A stretch of DNA of 64,000 bases from Clostridia bacterium (GTDB taxonomy: Bacteria > Bacillota > Clostridia > Oscillospirales > Acutalibacteraceae). The position numbers were made by a program, and so were the translations under genes. Shown piece by piece: positions 43,724 through 51,370 of this stretch (position 1 is its first letter; the number at the start of each line of letters is the position of its first letter). The notes beneath the pieces were generated by a model, which saw only the letters and a list, made by a program, of their open reading frames with translations, did no database searches and was not told the origin of the DNA. The stretch spans positions 62,001 to 126,000 of the forward strand of contig JAFQCU010000003.1 in assembly GCA_017416285.1 (NCBI GenBank), given 5' to 3'.

Positions 43724-44686
43724 TTAAATCCCTCTGTTTTCCTCTAAAAACTTTTGTTGTCTTACGTCCACACCGATAAACTTATTGGCATTATAACCGC
43801 CAATAAGGCGTGAGGCAATACGTTCACCGTAACGGTCGGCAATCTCCTTCATTGTAAGGTTTGTGTTGATAATAGTCGGCTTTTTAGAAAGCAATCGGCT
43901 ATTGATAAGGTTATAAAGCATAGATTTTGAAAATTCGTTGGAATATTCTGTACCCAAATCATCAATCACAAGCAAATCGCAGCTCAGCATAGACTGATAA
44001 CTGCCCTTATTTTCGCCTGTAAAGCGTTCATTGCTTATAAGCGTAAACAGATTCTCAGCCGGACCGTAAAACGGTATAAAGCCCTTATCAACAACACCCG
44101 AAACAATAGCAAGTGTTAAATGAGTTTTGCCAAGACCGGGCGCACCCATAAACAAAAGATTTTGTGAATTTTGTGGATTAAAGCTATTAACATATTCCTT
44201 GCAAAGCTTTAAAATTGCGGTCATGCGCTTGCGGGCATTTTCCCCATCCTTGCTGTAATAATTCAAATCAAAACCTTCAAAGGTGCAATCATCAAGCGGC
44301 ATTTGTGTTTTAAGCTCGTCCACAATAACCCTTGCGGCAATCTTCTTTACACAATCACAAATTTTACCGCCGACGTAACCGCTGTCGTTACAAATCGGGC
44401 AATCATACTCGATTTCAGGTACGGCTTCCTTTTTAAGAATTGCTCTTTTTTCTTTAGAAAGCGCCACTGAATTTTTTCTTAAAACTGCAACCTTTTCGCT
44501 ATTACCCGAAAGCGAAGCAATAGCCAACTGCGCACCTATTTGAGATAACTCAACATCTATATCTGCAAGGCGTGGATTTGTAGCATAAGCCGCATTTAAA
44601 AGCATATTTCGGCGTGCAGTTTTTTCTTTTAAGGTGTTGCTTTTTATTTCAAAAGCTTTTTTGTATGTAAGTTCTTTTGTAATCAT
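43724..44686 (-). CDS. DnaI/DnaC-like helicase loader ATPase
   Basis: 320 residues. A zinc-binding stretch YDCPICNDSGYVGGKICDC is near residues 93-111. Walker A FMGAPGLGKTHLTLAIV is near 180, DLLVIDDLGTEY is Walker B and ERIASRLIGG is the arginine-finger region. It loads the replicative helicase during initiation and restart. It follows the DnaD-domain gene by 4 bases, the Firmicute pairing of primosome proteins. Confidence 0.93.
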   Translation of the reverse strand: MITKELTYKKAFEIKSNTLKEKTARRNMLLNAAYATNPRLADIDVELSQIGAQLAIASLSGNSEKVAVLRKNSVALSKEKRAILKKEAVPEIEYDCPICNDSGYVGGKICDCVKKIAARVIVDELKTQMPLDDCTFEGFDLNYYSKDGENARKRMTAILKLCKEYVNSFNPQNSQNLLFMGAPGLGKTHLTLAIVSGVVDKGFIPFYGPAENLFTLISNERFTGENKGSYQSMLSCDLLVIDDLGTEYSNEFSKSMLYNLINSRLLSKKPTIINTNLTMKEIADRYGERIASRLIGGYNANKFIGVDVRQQKFLEENRGI

Positions 44687-44690
44687 TTTT

Positions 44691-45593
44691 TTATTCCTTT
44701 GAATTTAACATTTTTTCAAACAAATCAAGGTCGTAAGCACTGCCGTGACTTTTTTCCTTTTTGTCTTCTCTTATAATTTCATCAGGAGTTTTATAACCAT
44801 TATCGTGCCAACTTTTAAGCACGGTATTTATATATGCAAATATAAGTGAGCCCTTTGCATCAACGCAAACGTCATAAGCGGCTTCAAGCATTTCTTTGGA
44901 CATTTTCCATTCGTTTACCCAAACGTTTGCAAATTCCTTTTCCTTTTTGCCGGGCTTTCTTGGAGGCAATCCAAAGGCTGAACGCACCATACGCCAAGCA
45001 AGATCGTTTTGCGCCATAATGCGAAGCTCCTCATCAGCGGCGGAAACGGTGTCTATACCTTTATCCAACCATTCAATAGCCAATGACTGAATAAACGAAA
45101 CCTTTAAACGGTCAATGCTTTTAGCGTGGTTTAAAATAACAAAAAGCACGTCAATATCAAGACCAAGACCATGATATATCCAAACCAAATTCTGTCTTTC
45201 AGCTTCTGTAAGGTTGCGACCATAAACTACCTGAGCTTGATTTAAAAGCCACTGAATTTTCGGGTCATGCTGGCTGAGCAAAATAACGTCGTTGCGGGTG
45301 GGTTTTACAATTTTTTGATATACTTTTTTATCCTTATTAACTGCCTTTGGCGCTTCTTTCGCCATTAAAAGACCCGCTTCTAACCAAAAAAGCAAGGCTT
45401 CCTTCACGTCATAAATCGGCATTGCCAAATTTTCAGCAATAATGTCCTCCGACAGCGCATCATTATTGTTGCGTAACATATAAAGCAAAACCTTTATATG
45501 TTCGCCCTTTGCAAGCTTTAAATATTTATCACAAAGTTCGGTCGGCACCACAAAAGCCGATGCGAAACAAGACGGATTTACAAAATAATCCAT
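44691..45593 (-). CDS. DnaD/DnaB-domain primosome protein
   Basis: 300 residues from ATG at 45593, chosen because GAGGTGG lies directly upstream; an in-frame GTG at 45605 is inside that site. The N-terminal winged-helix-like region is KGEHIKVLLYMLRNNNDALSEDIIAENL. There are two DnaD-type helical domains in the rest, the last with NEWKMSKEMLEAAYDVCV to YINTVLKSWHDNGYKT. It remodels DNA for helicase loading with the neighbouring DnaI-like protein. Confidence 0.92.
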   Translation of the reverse strand: MDYFVNPSCFASAFVVPTELCDKYLKLAKGEHIKVLLYMLRNNNDALSEDIIAENLAMPIYDVKEALLFWLEAGLLMAKEAPKAVNKDKKVYQKIVKPTRNDVILLSQHDPKIQWLLNQAQVVYGRNLTEAERQNLVWIYHGLGLDIDVLFVILNHAKSIDRLKVSFIQSLAIEWLDKGIDTVSAADEELRIMAQNDLAWRMVRSAFGLPPRKPGKKEKEFANVWVNEWKMSKEMLEAAYDVCVDAKGSLIFAYINTVLKSWHDNGYKTPDEIIREDKKEKSHGSAYDLDLFEKMLNSKE

Positions 45594-45620
45594 ATTCCAC
45601 CTCACATACTAATTCAATTT

Positions 45621-45649
45621 ATTATACCAACAATTAAGCGCATTGTAAA
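45621..45649 (-). promoter_or_regulatory. Promoter of the dnaD-dnaI-mnmG operon
   Basis: TTTACA (45644-45649), 17-base spacer, TATAAT (45621-45626), 27 bases from the chosen start. Confidence 0.65.
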
Positions 45650-45708
45650 TAGTAATATTTAAACAAAAAATTCTTATTTTATTTTGTTTTGAAGTATGTT
45701 ATTATTAA

Positions 45709-46215
45709 TGTAATAAAGCCATCGGCGGTGACTATGGCGCACTTATTACAAACGGAGAAGCCATTACCGAAGACAAAAAGGGTGGCTGGCACGCTGTTGG
45801 TTATGCTGACCCCCGTGCCGCTGTCGGTATTAAAAAAGATGGCTCCGTTTTTATGGTTGTTGTTGACGGGAGAAGTGATACGTCAAAGGGATTAACCCTT
45901 ACCGAGCTTGCCAATTATATGAAAGATAACGGTTGCGTTTCGGCGATTAACCTTGACGGTGGCGGAAGCGCCCAAATGGGAATATGCGACCCCGAAACCG
46001 GTGAATTAAGAATTGTCAACCGCCCGTCCGACGGTAAAGAACGTCCCATTGCAAACGCAATTTTAGTTGTTTCAGACCGTGAACCCAACGTTCCCGCAAA
46101 AGCCCCCACAAGCGACACTTTAGCGAAAACCGTTACAATAATTATCGGCTTCTCACTTGTTGCCGCCCTTTATATTACGGCATTTGTAATAAATCTCAAA
46201 AACAAAAAAGCATAA
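45709..46215 (+). pseudogene. 5'-truncated phosphodiester glycosidase (NAGPA-type) with C-terminal membrane anchor
   Basis: The open frame starts after an in-frame TAA at 45706. It reads straight into conserved domain sequence with no start codon: KAIGGDYGALITNGEAI, DPRAAVGIKKDG, VVDGRSDTSKGLTLTELANYM, then AINLDGGGSAQMGI. These are the second half of the phosphodiester glycosidase domain. A membrane segment (VTIIIGFSLVAALYITAFVI) and a basic tail end it. The N-terminal half, including the export signal, is absent, and AT-rich promoter-like sequence abuts the break. An internal ATG at 45853 would make only a 120-residue fragment. I read it as a remnant of a deletion; an assembly or sequencing error is possible. 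Confidence 0.75.
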
Positions 46216-46218
46216 AAT

Positions 46219-46241
46219 AAAGCCCCAAAAATCGGGGCTTT
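46219..46241. terminator. Bidirectional terminator
   Basis: AAAGCCCC and GGGGCTTT arms around a 7-base loop, between the glycosidase remnant (+) and the aldo/keto reductase (-). Confidence 0.8.
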
Positions 46242-46243
46242 AA

Positions 46244-47359
46244 TTATTTTTCAAATTCCTTTGTAACGTCTTTTAAAAGCTTTCTAATTTCCAAATGCTG
46301 CGGACACTGCACTTCACAAGCGCCACACTCGATACAATCACTTGCCTTTGCACCGCCGCTTGTATATATTTCATAATACATTTCACTTCCCCATCCTCCA
46401 TAAGCTCGGTGCGAATTAAGGCAAGCAAAAAGGGTTGGAATCGGTATACTTTTTGGACAACGTGATACACAATATTTACAGTCCGTACAACCGATTAAAT
46501 TTTGTGCTTTTAGGATTTTACACACCTCTGAAACTGCCGTTTTTTCGGCCTCATTAAGTGGCTTAAAGTCCTTCATATAGCTAATATTATCAAGCATCAT
46601 TGCCATATTCCCCATGCCGGAAAGTGTCATTACAATATTATCAAAGCTTGCGGCGTAACGAATAGCATAGCTTGCATTACTTCCACCGCCCAGCCTGTCA
46701 AAAATCATTTGTGCGGTAGGTGGTAAATTAACCAAGCTGCCGCCACGGACAGGCTCCATAACAATAACCGGCTTATTATGCTTAACACAGACTTCATAAT
46801 TAAGTCTGCCTTGAACAGAAGCATCCTCATAATCGATATAATTAAACTGAAGCTGAACAATTTCAATTTCGGGATACGTGGTTAAAATTTCATCCAAAAT
46901 ATCCGCCGTATCGTGAAATGAAAGTCCTACGTGCTTAATCTTGCCCTCTTTTTTGAGCTCGAAAGCAGTTTCATACGCTCGGCACTGTTTAAACTTTTTG
47001 AAATTATTTCTGTCCTGTGCGTGCATTAAATAAATATCAAAATAATCAACACCGCACCAGTTAAGTTGGTTTTCAAAAAACGGGCGTATTTCGGATTCGC
47101 TGTTAAAATATGGAGCTGTAAGCTTATTTACAAGCACATACCTTTCCCTATCGTAACGCTTTACCAGACAGTCACGCAATGCGGTTTCACTCTTACCACC
47201 CAAATAGCCGTGTGCCGTATCAAAATAATTAAAGCCGGCAGCCAAAAACGCATCTATCATTTTTGAAAACTCGTCATAATTAACCTCGTTTTCAAGCATA
47301 GGAAGTCGCATACAGCCAAAGCCGAAATTCCTTTTGATTTTACTGTCAAACACCTTCAT
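46244..47359 (-). CDS. Aldo/keto reductase with two C-terminal 4Fe-4S clusters
   Basis: 371 residues. The AKR barrel begins NFGFGCMRLPML and has YFDTAHGYLGGKSETALRDCL (catalytic Asp/Tyr), DYFDIYLMHAQD and HVGLSFHDTADILDEIL. The C-terminal quarter has two cluster motifs, CTDCKYCVSRCP and CIECGACEVQCP. Such proteins are common in anaerobes and probably pass electrons from ferredoxin; substrates are unknown. It is a single gene behind a good promoter. Confidence 0.9.
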   Translation of the reverse strand: MKVFDSKIKRNFGFGCMRLPMLENEVNYDEFSKMIDAFLAAGFNYFDTAHGYLGGKSETALRDCLVKRYDRERYVLVNKLTAPYFNSESEIRPFFENQLNWCGVDYFDIYLMHAQDRNNFKKFKQCRAYETAFELKKEGKIKHVGLSFHDTADILDEILTTYPEIEIVQLQFNYIDYEDASVQGRLNYEVCVKHNKPVIVMEPVRGGSLVNLPPTAQMIFDRLGGGSNASYAIRYAASFDNIVMTLSGMGNMAMMLDNISYMKDFKPLNEAEKTAVSEVCKILKAQNLIGCTDCKYCVSRCPKSIPIPTLFACLNSHRAYGGWGSEMYYEIYTSGGAKASDCIECGACEVQCPQHLEIRKLLKDVTKEFEK

Positions 47360-47386
47360 AATCTATCCCCTAAATTTATTAATTCA

Positions 47387-47415
47387 ATTATAAAATAATG
47401 CGCTTTTTAAGTCAA
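47387..47415 (-). promoter_or_regulatory. Promoter of the aldo/keto reductase gene
   Basis: TTGACT (47410-47415), 17-base spacer, TATAAT (47387-47392). Confidence 0.7.
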
Positions 47416-47447
47416 TATTTTTCCGTTTACTTTCATAAAATAGCCGA

Positions 47448-47490
47448 ACGCTTTAAAACGCTTGAAAAACAAAAACAAATATCATATTAT
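47448..47490 (+). promoter_or_regulatory. Promoter of the LytTR-DUF3021 operon with a 10-base tandem repeat
   Basis: TTGAAA (47462-47467), 17-base spacer, TATTAT (47485-47490). ACGCTT occurs twice exactly one helical turn apart (47448-47453 and 47458-47463), the second copy entering the -35 box. This is a possible regulator-binding site. Confidence 0.6.
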
Positions 47491-47512
47491 ATCCTTGCAA
47501 GGAGGGTTACGC

Positions 47513-47944
47513 TTGAAACTTTCAATTTTTATCGATAAAAACCGTGAGGAGGAAATCCAAATCTTCGCCCACGAGAAAACCAAGCTTTTAGAGCAAATAG
47601 AGTCACTTATAACTGATTATTCTTCACAAATAAACGGCTTTAAGGGAAAAGAAATATACCCGCTAAAAATAAGCGATATATATTGCTTTACGGTGGAAAA
47701 CAATAAGGTTTTTGCCATGACCGAAAGTGATAAATTTTTACTTAAAGAGCGACTTTACAATATCGAAAACAAGTTATCACACGACTTTATAAAAATCAAT
47801 AAATCCTGCATTGCAAATTTTGAAAAAATCGAACGCTTCGATGCGGCAATTACAGGCACACTTATCGTAAAGTTTAAAAACGGCTATACCGATTACGTGT
47901 CACGCAGAAGCGTAAAAAACGTTAAGGAAAGGTTGGGAATATAA
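47513..47944 (+). CDS. LytTR-domain DNA-binding regulator
   Basis: 143 residues starting at TTG with AAGGAGG 7 bases upstream; the frame also opens earlier at 47462, inside the promoter. The C-terminal LytTR domain covers about 45-143 (YPLKISDIYCFTVENNKVFA, RLYNIENKLSHDFIKINKSCIAN, GTLIVKFKNGYTDYVSRRSVKNVKERL). There is no receiver domain. It overlaps the DUF3021 gene by one base. Pairs of stand-alone LytTR and DUF3021 membrane protein are known, in which the membrane protein is thought to inhibit the regulator. Targets unknown. Confidence 0.88.
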   Translation: MKLSIFIDKNREEEIQIFAHEKTKLLEQIESLITDYSSQINGFKGKEIYPLKISDIYCFTVENNKVFAMTESDKFLLKERLYNIENKLSHDFIKINKSCIANFEKIERFDAAITGTLIVKFKNGYTDYVSRRSVKNVKERLGI

Positions 47945-48360
47945 TGAATAAATATTTAAAGCAGTTTTTACACCGTGGTTTAATTTTCGGCGGCTTTGGA
48001 CCAATTATTTTAGCAATAATTTATTTTATCATTTCAAAGAGCGTCAATAATTTCACGCTCACCGGTGGAGAAATATTATTGGGTACAGTTTCAATTTATC
48101 TGCTTGCCTTTGTACAGTCGGGCGCTACGGTATTTAACCAAATTGAAGATTGGCCCATCACAAAATCGCTTTTATTCCATTTTGGCTCGCTTTATATCGT
48201 TTACGTGCTTTGCTACGTTATAAATTCGTGGATACCCTTTAATCCCATGGTGCTGGTAATTTTCACCGCTGTATTTGTTGTAATATATTTTACAGTTTGG
48301 CTCATTGTGGTGTTATCAATTAAAGCATTCACCAAAAAAGCAAATAAAAAATTAAATTAA
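47944..48360 (+). CDS. DUF3021 family membrane protein
   Basis: 138 residues with four membrane segments (GLIFGGFGPIILAIIYFII, ILLGTVSIYLLAFVQSG, LLFHFGSLYIVYVLCYVINSW, MVLVIFTAVFVVIYFTVWLIVVL). It directly follows the LytTR regulator and shares its transcript. In such pairs it is the likely membrane-bound partner or anti-activator. Family call rests on length, topology and context. Confidence 0.82.
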   Translation: MNKYLKQFLHRGLIFGGFGPIILAIIYFIISKSVNNFTLTGGEILLGTVSIYLLAFVQSGATVFNQIEDWPITKSLLFHFGSLYIVYVLCYVINSWIPFNPMVLVIFTAVFVVIYFTVWLIVVLSIKAFTKKANKKLN

Positions 48361-48364
48361 ATTT

Positions 48365-48408
48365 ACACCATAAAGCTGCGGCAGAAAACTGTCGCAGCTT
48401 TATGGTGT
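48365..48408 (+). terminator. Long hairpin terminator after the LytTR operon
   Basis: 20-base arms (48365-48384 and 48389-48408), complementary apart from one G-U wobble, around an AAAA loop, then ATTTTAGG. The stem is unusually long but the arms are not repeated elsewhere in the window. Confidence 0.75.
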
Positions 48409-48465
48409 ATTTTAGGTACACAGCCTTTGGTATATTATAATCAAAACAAACCAAAGGAGAAACCC

Positions 48466-48621
48466 ATGCCATATTTTATACTTGTTTGCCTTATAATTAT
48501 TTGCGGTTTTATAGCCGCATTCGCACCCAAACAAAAAATCAAATTAAGTAAGATTTTGTTAATTACTGTTTTATGCCTTCCGCTAGGTATATTACTAATA
48601 ATAACGCAAAATTTAAAATAA
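48466..48621 (+). CDS. Small two-helix membrane protein, unknown
   Basis: 51 residues. It has two hydrophobic segments (YFILVCLIIICGFIAAFA and ILLITVLCLPLGILLII) separated by a basic stretch KQKIKLSK. The ATG at 48466 has AAAGGAG 7 bases upstream; the frame extends further but without a site. A -10-like TATAAT lies at about 48438. I do not recognise it. The clear ribosome-binding site and codon pattern favour a real gene. Confidence 0.6.
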   Translation: MPYFILVCLIIICGFIAAFAPKQKIKLSKILLITVLCLPLGILLIITQNLK

Positions 48622-48628
48622 AATCTTA

Positions 48629-48657
48629 TTGACAAACCCAGCTTTATAATGTATAAT
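48629..48657 (+). promoter_or_regulatory. Promoter of tRNA-Pro
   Basis: TTGACA (48629-48634), 17-base spacer, TATAAT (48652-48657), 15 bases before the tRNA. Confidence 0.85.
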
Positions 48658-48671
48658 CATTAAAGTTCAAA

Positions 48672-48747
48672 CGAGGTGTGGCGCAGTTGGTAGCGCACTA
48701 GTTTTGGGAACTAGATGCCGCAGGTTCGAGCCCTGTCACCTCGACCA
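48672..48747 (+). tRNA. tRNA-Pro (anticodon UGG)
   Basis: Acceptor arms CGAGGTG and CACCTCG pair fully, and discriminator A and CCA are encoded. The anticodon stem CTAGT/ACTAG encloses TTTGGGA, giving anticodon TGG. The T-arm loop GGTTCGAGCC is canonical. It stands alone with its own promoter and terminator. Confidence 0.95.
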
Positions 48748-48786
48748 AAATTCCAAATTTAACCTTTGGGTTGGATTTGGAATTTT
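48747..48786 (+). terminator. Terminator of tRNA-Pro
   Basis: 18-base arms (48747-48764 and 48769-48786) with two G-U pairs and a 4-base loop. The descending arm ends in TTTT. Confidence 0.7.
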
Positions 48787-48838
48787 TATATATTATTCTT
48801 ACCACCAAACAAATTCATCAGTACTATTGTATATAATT

Positions 48839-48868
48839 AACCCCGATAAGTTAAAACCTATCGGGGTT
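48839..48868 (-). terminator. Terminator of the flavin reductase-to-TipAS operon
   Basis: AACCCCGATA and TATCGGGGTT around a 10-base loop, 4 bases after the last gene. T-rich on both strands. Confidence 0.75.
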
Positions 48869-48872
48869 TTTA

Positions 48873-49946
48873 TTATTTACAATATATTTCTATTGCTTTT
48901 GAAACGTATTCTGCCGTACCGTTGCCAATTTTATCAATATTATCTTGAAAACGCTTGTCTGCCACATACATTTTACCAAGACCCATCAAGATTTCGTTGT
49001 TACAAGTATAATAATTATCTGTAATATAACCTTGCAGTTCCTTTACAAGCGACTGCGCATTATTTGAATCAACAGTATAGCCGTTATTCTTACACTCGGC
49101 GAATTTGGTAAATACTGACATTAAACCACCATTTACCTCTTGCCATTTGTCTGCGGTGTAATTTGCGGTCTTTTCTGCGTGTTCTCTATAAGCGTCTGTT
49201 TCGCCAAAGCGTTCTTTTACTTCTAAATCGTAATTCTTTTTATAATTCATCACTAATACTCCATCTCTAACATAAGAATTGGTGAGTTCAAATTCTTGAA
49301 CGGTACTGTCCATAAAGAGCGGTTTGTCGTTTTTGTCGGCAATAGTCGGTGCTACAACAAGGCTTAATTCATCAATAGCGTTTGCACGCTGAAATGCACC
49401 GTTTATAATGCTTCCGCCCTCTAACAGCAAGGTATCGATTCCTACTATGTTTTTAAGCTTAAATAGTGCGGATTCAACGTCAATTTTGTCCTCACCTGCG
49501 AAGATATACGGTATTTCCATTTGCTCAAGATAGCCGAGATATCGCTCGTCAACATTTTTGGATAACACCTCAATAATCTGCGCACCGTCATAACCGGGGT
49601 CACCATCGGGGTCGATAATGCGGTTAGATTTCCAACCAAGCTTGCCGTTAGTATCAAACGCAACAGCAAAAAATCCCGACAAATTATTAGGCATAAAATC
49701 AGTCTTTTCTTTTGGCTCATACACGCTTAAATCGGGATAGTATCCGCCTGTAAAACTGCTTTCCATAGTAACCCGACCACAAATAAAACCATTTGATTTT
49801 AAATTGCGGTTAATGTCGTAATATATTTCGCAAGCCTTTTCGCAGGCAGCACCACTTAAAAATTCACCTGTAACCTTACCGTCAACCGAGGTTACCATAT
49901 GGCAGATTATGTATGGTCTGTTCATTAAATCACCATTATTAGTCAA
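48873..49946 (-). CDS. RibD C-terminal (DHFR-like) reductase fused to a TipAS drug-binding domain
   Basis: 357 residues in one uninterrupted frame. Residues 1-225 match the RibD_C/DHFR-like family: RPYIICHMVTSVDGKVTGEFL, NGFICGRVTMESSFTGGYYPDL, DTLLLEGGSIINGAFQRANAIDELSLVVAPTIAD. Residues 230-357 match TipAS: VKERFGETDAYREHAEKT, NYTADKWQEV, YITDNYYTCNNEILMGLGKMYVADKRF, NIDKIGNGTAEYVSKAIEIY. TipAS normally follows a MerR domain and binds thiopeptides or other drugs. The RibD_C part probably reduces a substrate with NAD(P)H. The start overlaps the preceding gene by 8 bases. The domain calls are by recognition; the joint function is unknown. Confidence 0.8.
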   Translation of the reverse strand: MTNNGDLMNRPYIICHMVTSVDGKVTGEFLSGAACEKACEIYYDINRNLKSNGFICGRVTMESSFTGGYYPDLSVYEPKEKTDFMPNNLSGFFAVAFDTNGKLGWKSNRIIDPDGDPGYDGAQIIEVLSKNVDERYLGYLEQMEIPYIFAGEDKIDVESALFKLKNIVGIDTLLLEGGSIINGAFQRANAIDELSLVVAPTIADKNDKPLFMDSTVQEFELTNSYVRDGVLVMNYKKNYDLEVKERFGETDAYREHAEKTANYTADKWQEVNGGLMSVFTKFAECKNNGYTVDSNNAQSLVKELQGYITDNYYTCNNEILMGLGKMYVADKRFQDNIDKIGNGTAEYVSKAIEIYCK

Positions 49947-50265
49947 GTATTACCGACTTTTTCTTTCCATTTTTGTTTTTGGGATACTCACGTATTCTTA
50001 CAATAAAATCAAAGTTAACCGCTTCCAAAGTGCCGGATTTTTCAATCAAAATCCCGCCCTCGTTCACTTCTTTGATAATTCCTGTAATCTGCGAATTAAA
50101 GGTGTAAATAATACATTCCTTATTTAAAAATTTTTGTGCGAGTTCAAACATTTCGCTGTCCTCCGTTTTTCTTTTGTTAATTATATTTTTAAAAACTGCT
50201 TTTTCGTTTCGCTGTGTTATAAAGATAATTATAAGTAGTAAAAATATTGGGAAATAAGAACTCAT
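49939..50265 (-). CDS. Small membrane-anchored protein, unknown (Sm/SH3-like soluble part)
   Basis: 108 residues. One N-terminal membrane segment (FPIFLLLIIIFIT, 5-17) is followed by a soluble domain of short beta strands, KFLNKECIIYTFNSQITGIIKEV, GGILIEKSGTLEAVNFDFIVRIREY, which looks like a small barrel. The tail is basic. A start at an internal ATG (MFELAQKF) would remove the anchor; I cannot decide between them. It is tightly packed between the PAS gene and the RibD_C-TipAS gene. Confidence 0.65.
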   Translation of the reverse strand: MSSYFPIFLLLIIIFITQRNEKAVFKNIINKRKTEDSEMFELAQKFLNKECIIYTFNSQITGIIKEVNEGGILIEKSGTLEAVNFDFIVRIREYPKNKNGKKKSVILD

Positions 50266-50267
50266 TT

Positions 50268-50636
50268 TTATCCCCCTATTTCAGCATATAATGACTTGGT
50301 TTCTTGAGTGCGGTATTCGTGCTTTTCGTAATAGCCGATAAGTGTGCCGTTATCTTCCCGCAAAGCCACCATATAAACGTCCTTATTTTCTTTGTCGTTG
50401 CGTGAAGTGAAAACTACGTTATTATCCTTGCTCTCAGCAAACCAAGCGACTACACGGTCAATTTTTGCGTTAGAATCAGCATTGTGACAAGTCTTTATGC
50501 TTTTGCCTGTAAGATCTGTATGATAACGCAAAACTGATGCGGGATTCATATAAACCACCGTATGCTCTAAATCGCAAATAACAATCGGTGCAGTGTCCTG
50601 TTCTAACACACTTTTGAAAAATTTTGATAATTCCAT
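50268..50636 (-). CDS. Stand-alone PAS-domain protein
   Basis: 122 residues, essentially one PAS fold: VLEQDTAPIVICDLEHTVVYMNPASVLRYH, GKSIKTCHNADSNAKIDRVVAWF, FTSRNDKENKDVYMVALREDNGTLIGYYEKHE. The CHN-x-x-S-N-x-K-I pattern occurs in small redox or ligand-sensing PAS proteins of anaerobes. There is no output domain. Located 1 base after a flavin reductase gene, so it may bind flavin or act as the reductase's partner. Confidence 0.85.
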   Translation of the reverse strand: MELSKFFKSVLEQDTAPIVICDLEHTVVYMNPASVLRYHTDLTGKSIKTCHNADSNAKIDRVVAWFAESKDNNVVFTSRNDKENKDVYMVALREDNGTLIGYYEKHEYRTQETKSLYAEIGG

Positions 50637-50637
50637 A

Positions 50638-51195
50638 TTATTTTAACTTCTTTCCATCCGAAAAAGCGTTACCAACCTTTTCGCCGAGTTTTATGTAGGT
50701 GTGGTGCACCGAGTCGTAAGTAATAGCCTCTAATTTTTCGGGGTCGATTTGTCCGTCTTGGCCCAGCACCGACTCATCTGCACTGACATTTACAATTTCG
50801 CCAATGCAAATACCGTCTTCATTGAATTTTAAGAGCTTACACTCAATAGTCATAGGAAATTCGTTGATTATAGGCGCATTTACAAAGGCGGATTTTACGG
50901 TTGTAAGTCCGGCTTTTGCCATTTTATCAGGAACCTTATTACCCGAAACAATGCCGACATAGTCCGCCTCAATCACGTGCTTTGCATCGGCAATGCTGAC
51001 TGTGAAAGCACCACTTGTCAATATATTTTTAGTTGTCTTGTGGCCATCGTCGAGGCAAACCATAATCTGATTCGTATCGTAAATTCCACCCCAAGCCGCA
51101 TTCATACAGTTTGGCTTTCCGTCTTTATCGTAAGCTGCAACAATAAACACAGGCATTGGATAGGCACAGGTTTTAACTCCAAAATCTTTACGCAT
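50638..51195 (-). CDS. Flavin reductase family protein
   Basis: 185 residues with the split-barrel flavin-binding fold: PMPVFIVAAYDKDGKPNCMNAAWGGIYDTNQIMVCLDDGHKTTKNI, GAFTVSIADAKHV, ADYVGIVSGNKVPDKMAKAGL. It binds FMN and passes electrons to an acceptor. It is first in a four-gene unit behind its own promoter and GGAG site. Acceptor unknown; candidates are the encoded PAS protein or the RibD_C enzyme. Confidence 0.9.
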   Translation of the reverse strand: MRKDFGVKTCAYPMPVFIVAAYDKDGKPNCMNAAWGGIYDTNQIMVCLDDGHKTTKNILTSGAFTVSIADAKHVIEADYVGIVSGNKVPDKMAKAGLTTVKSAFVNAPIINEFPMTIECKLLKFNEDGICIGEIVNVSADESVLGQDGQIDPEKLEAITYDSVHHTYIKLGEKVGNAFSDGKKLK

Positions 51196-51227
51196 AATTA
51201 TTTCTCCTTTGCGTTTTATATGTGATT

Positions 51228-51256
51228 ATTATAACATCTACCAACACATTTCTCAA
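51228..51256 (-). promoter_or_regulatory. Promoter of the flavin reductase operon
   Basis: TTGAGA (51251-51256), 17-base spacer, TATAAT (51228-51233). Confidence 0.7.
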
Positions 51257-51344
51257 TCACCTATTCTTTGTTTAATGCGATACAAATTTTAAAGTCATAT
51301 ATTATACTTAACAAAACGCTTTTCCAACTTAAAATGTGACAAAT

Positions 51345-51370
51345 AATGCTCCCTCATCAGAGGGAGCATT
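51345..51370 (-). terminator. Terminator after the MGMT-like gene
   Basis: AATGCTCCCTC and GAGGGAGCATT arms around a 4-base loop, abutting the stop codon at 51371. Confidence 0.85.

Noticed and set aside
45689..45895. 68-codon plus-strand frame at the glycosidase remnant
   Set aside because: It is in a different frame from the conserved glycosidase sequence and encodes nothing recognisable.
48365..48408. Long hairpin as a mobile-element end or repeat unit
   Set aside because: No second copy or flanking duplication seen; the position after an operon fits a terminator.
48704..49024. 106-codon plus-strand frame
   Set aside because: It overlaps tRNA-Pro and its terminator, then runs antisense to the TipAS domain.
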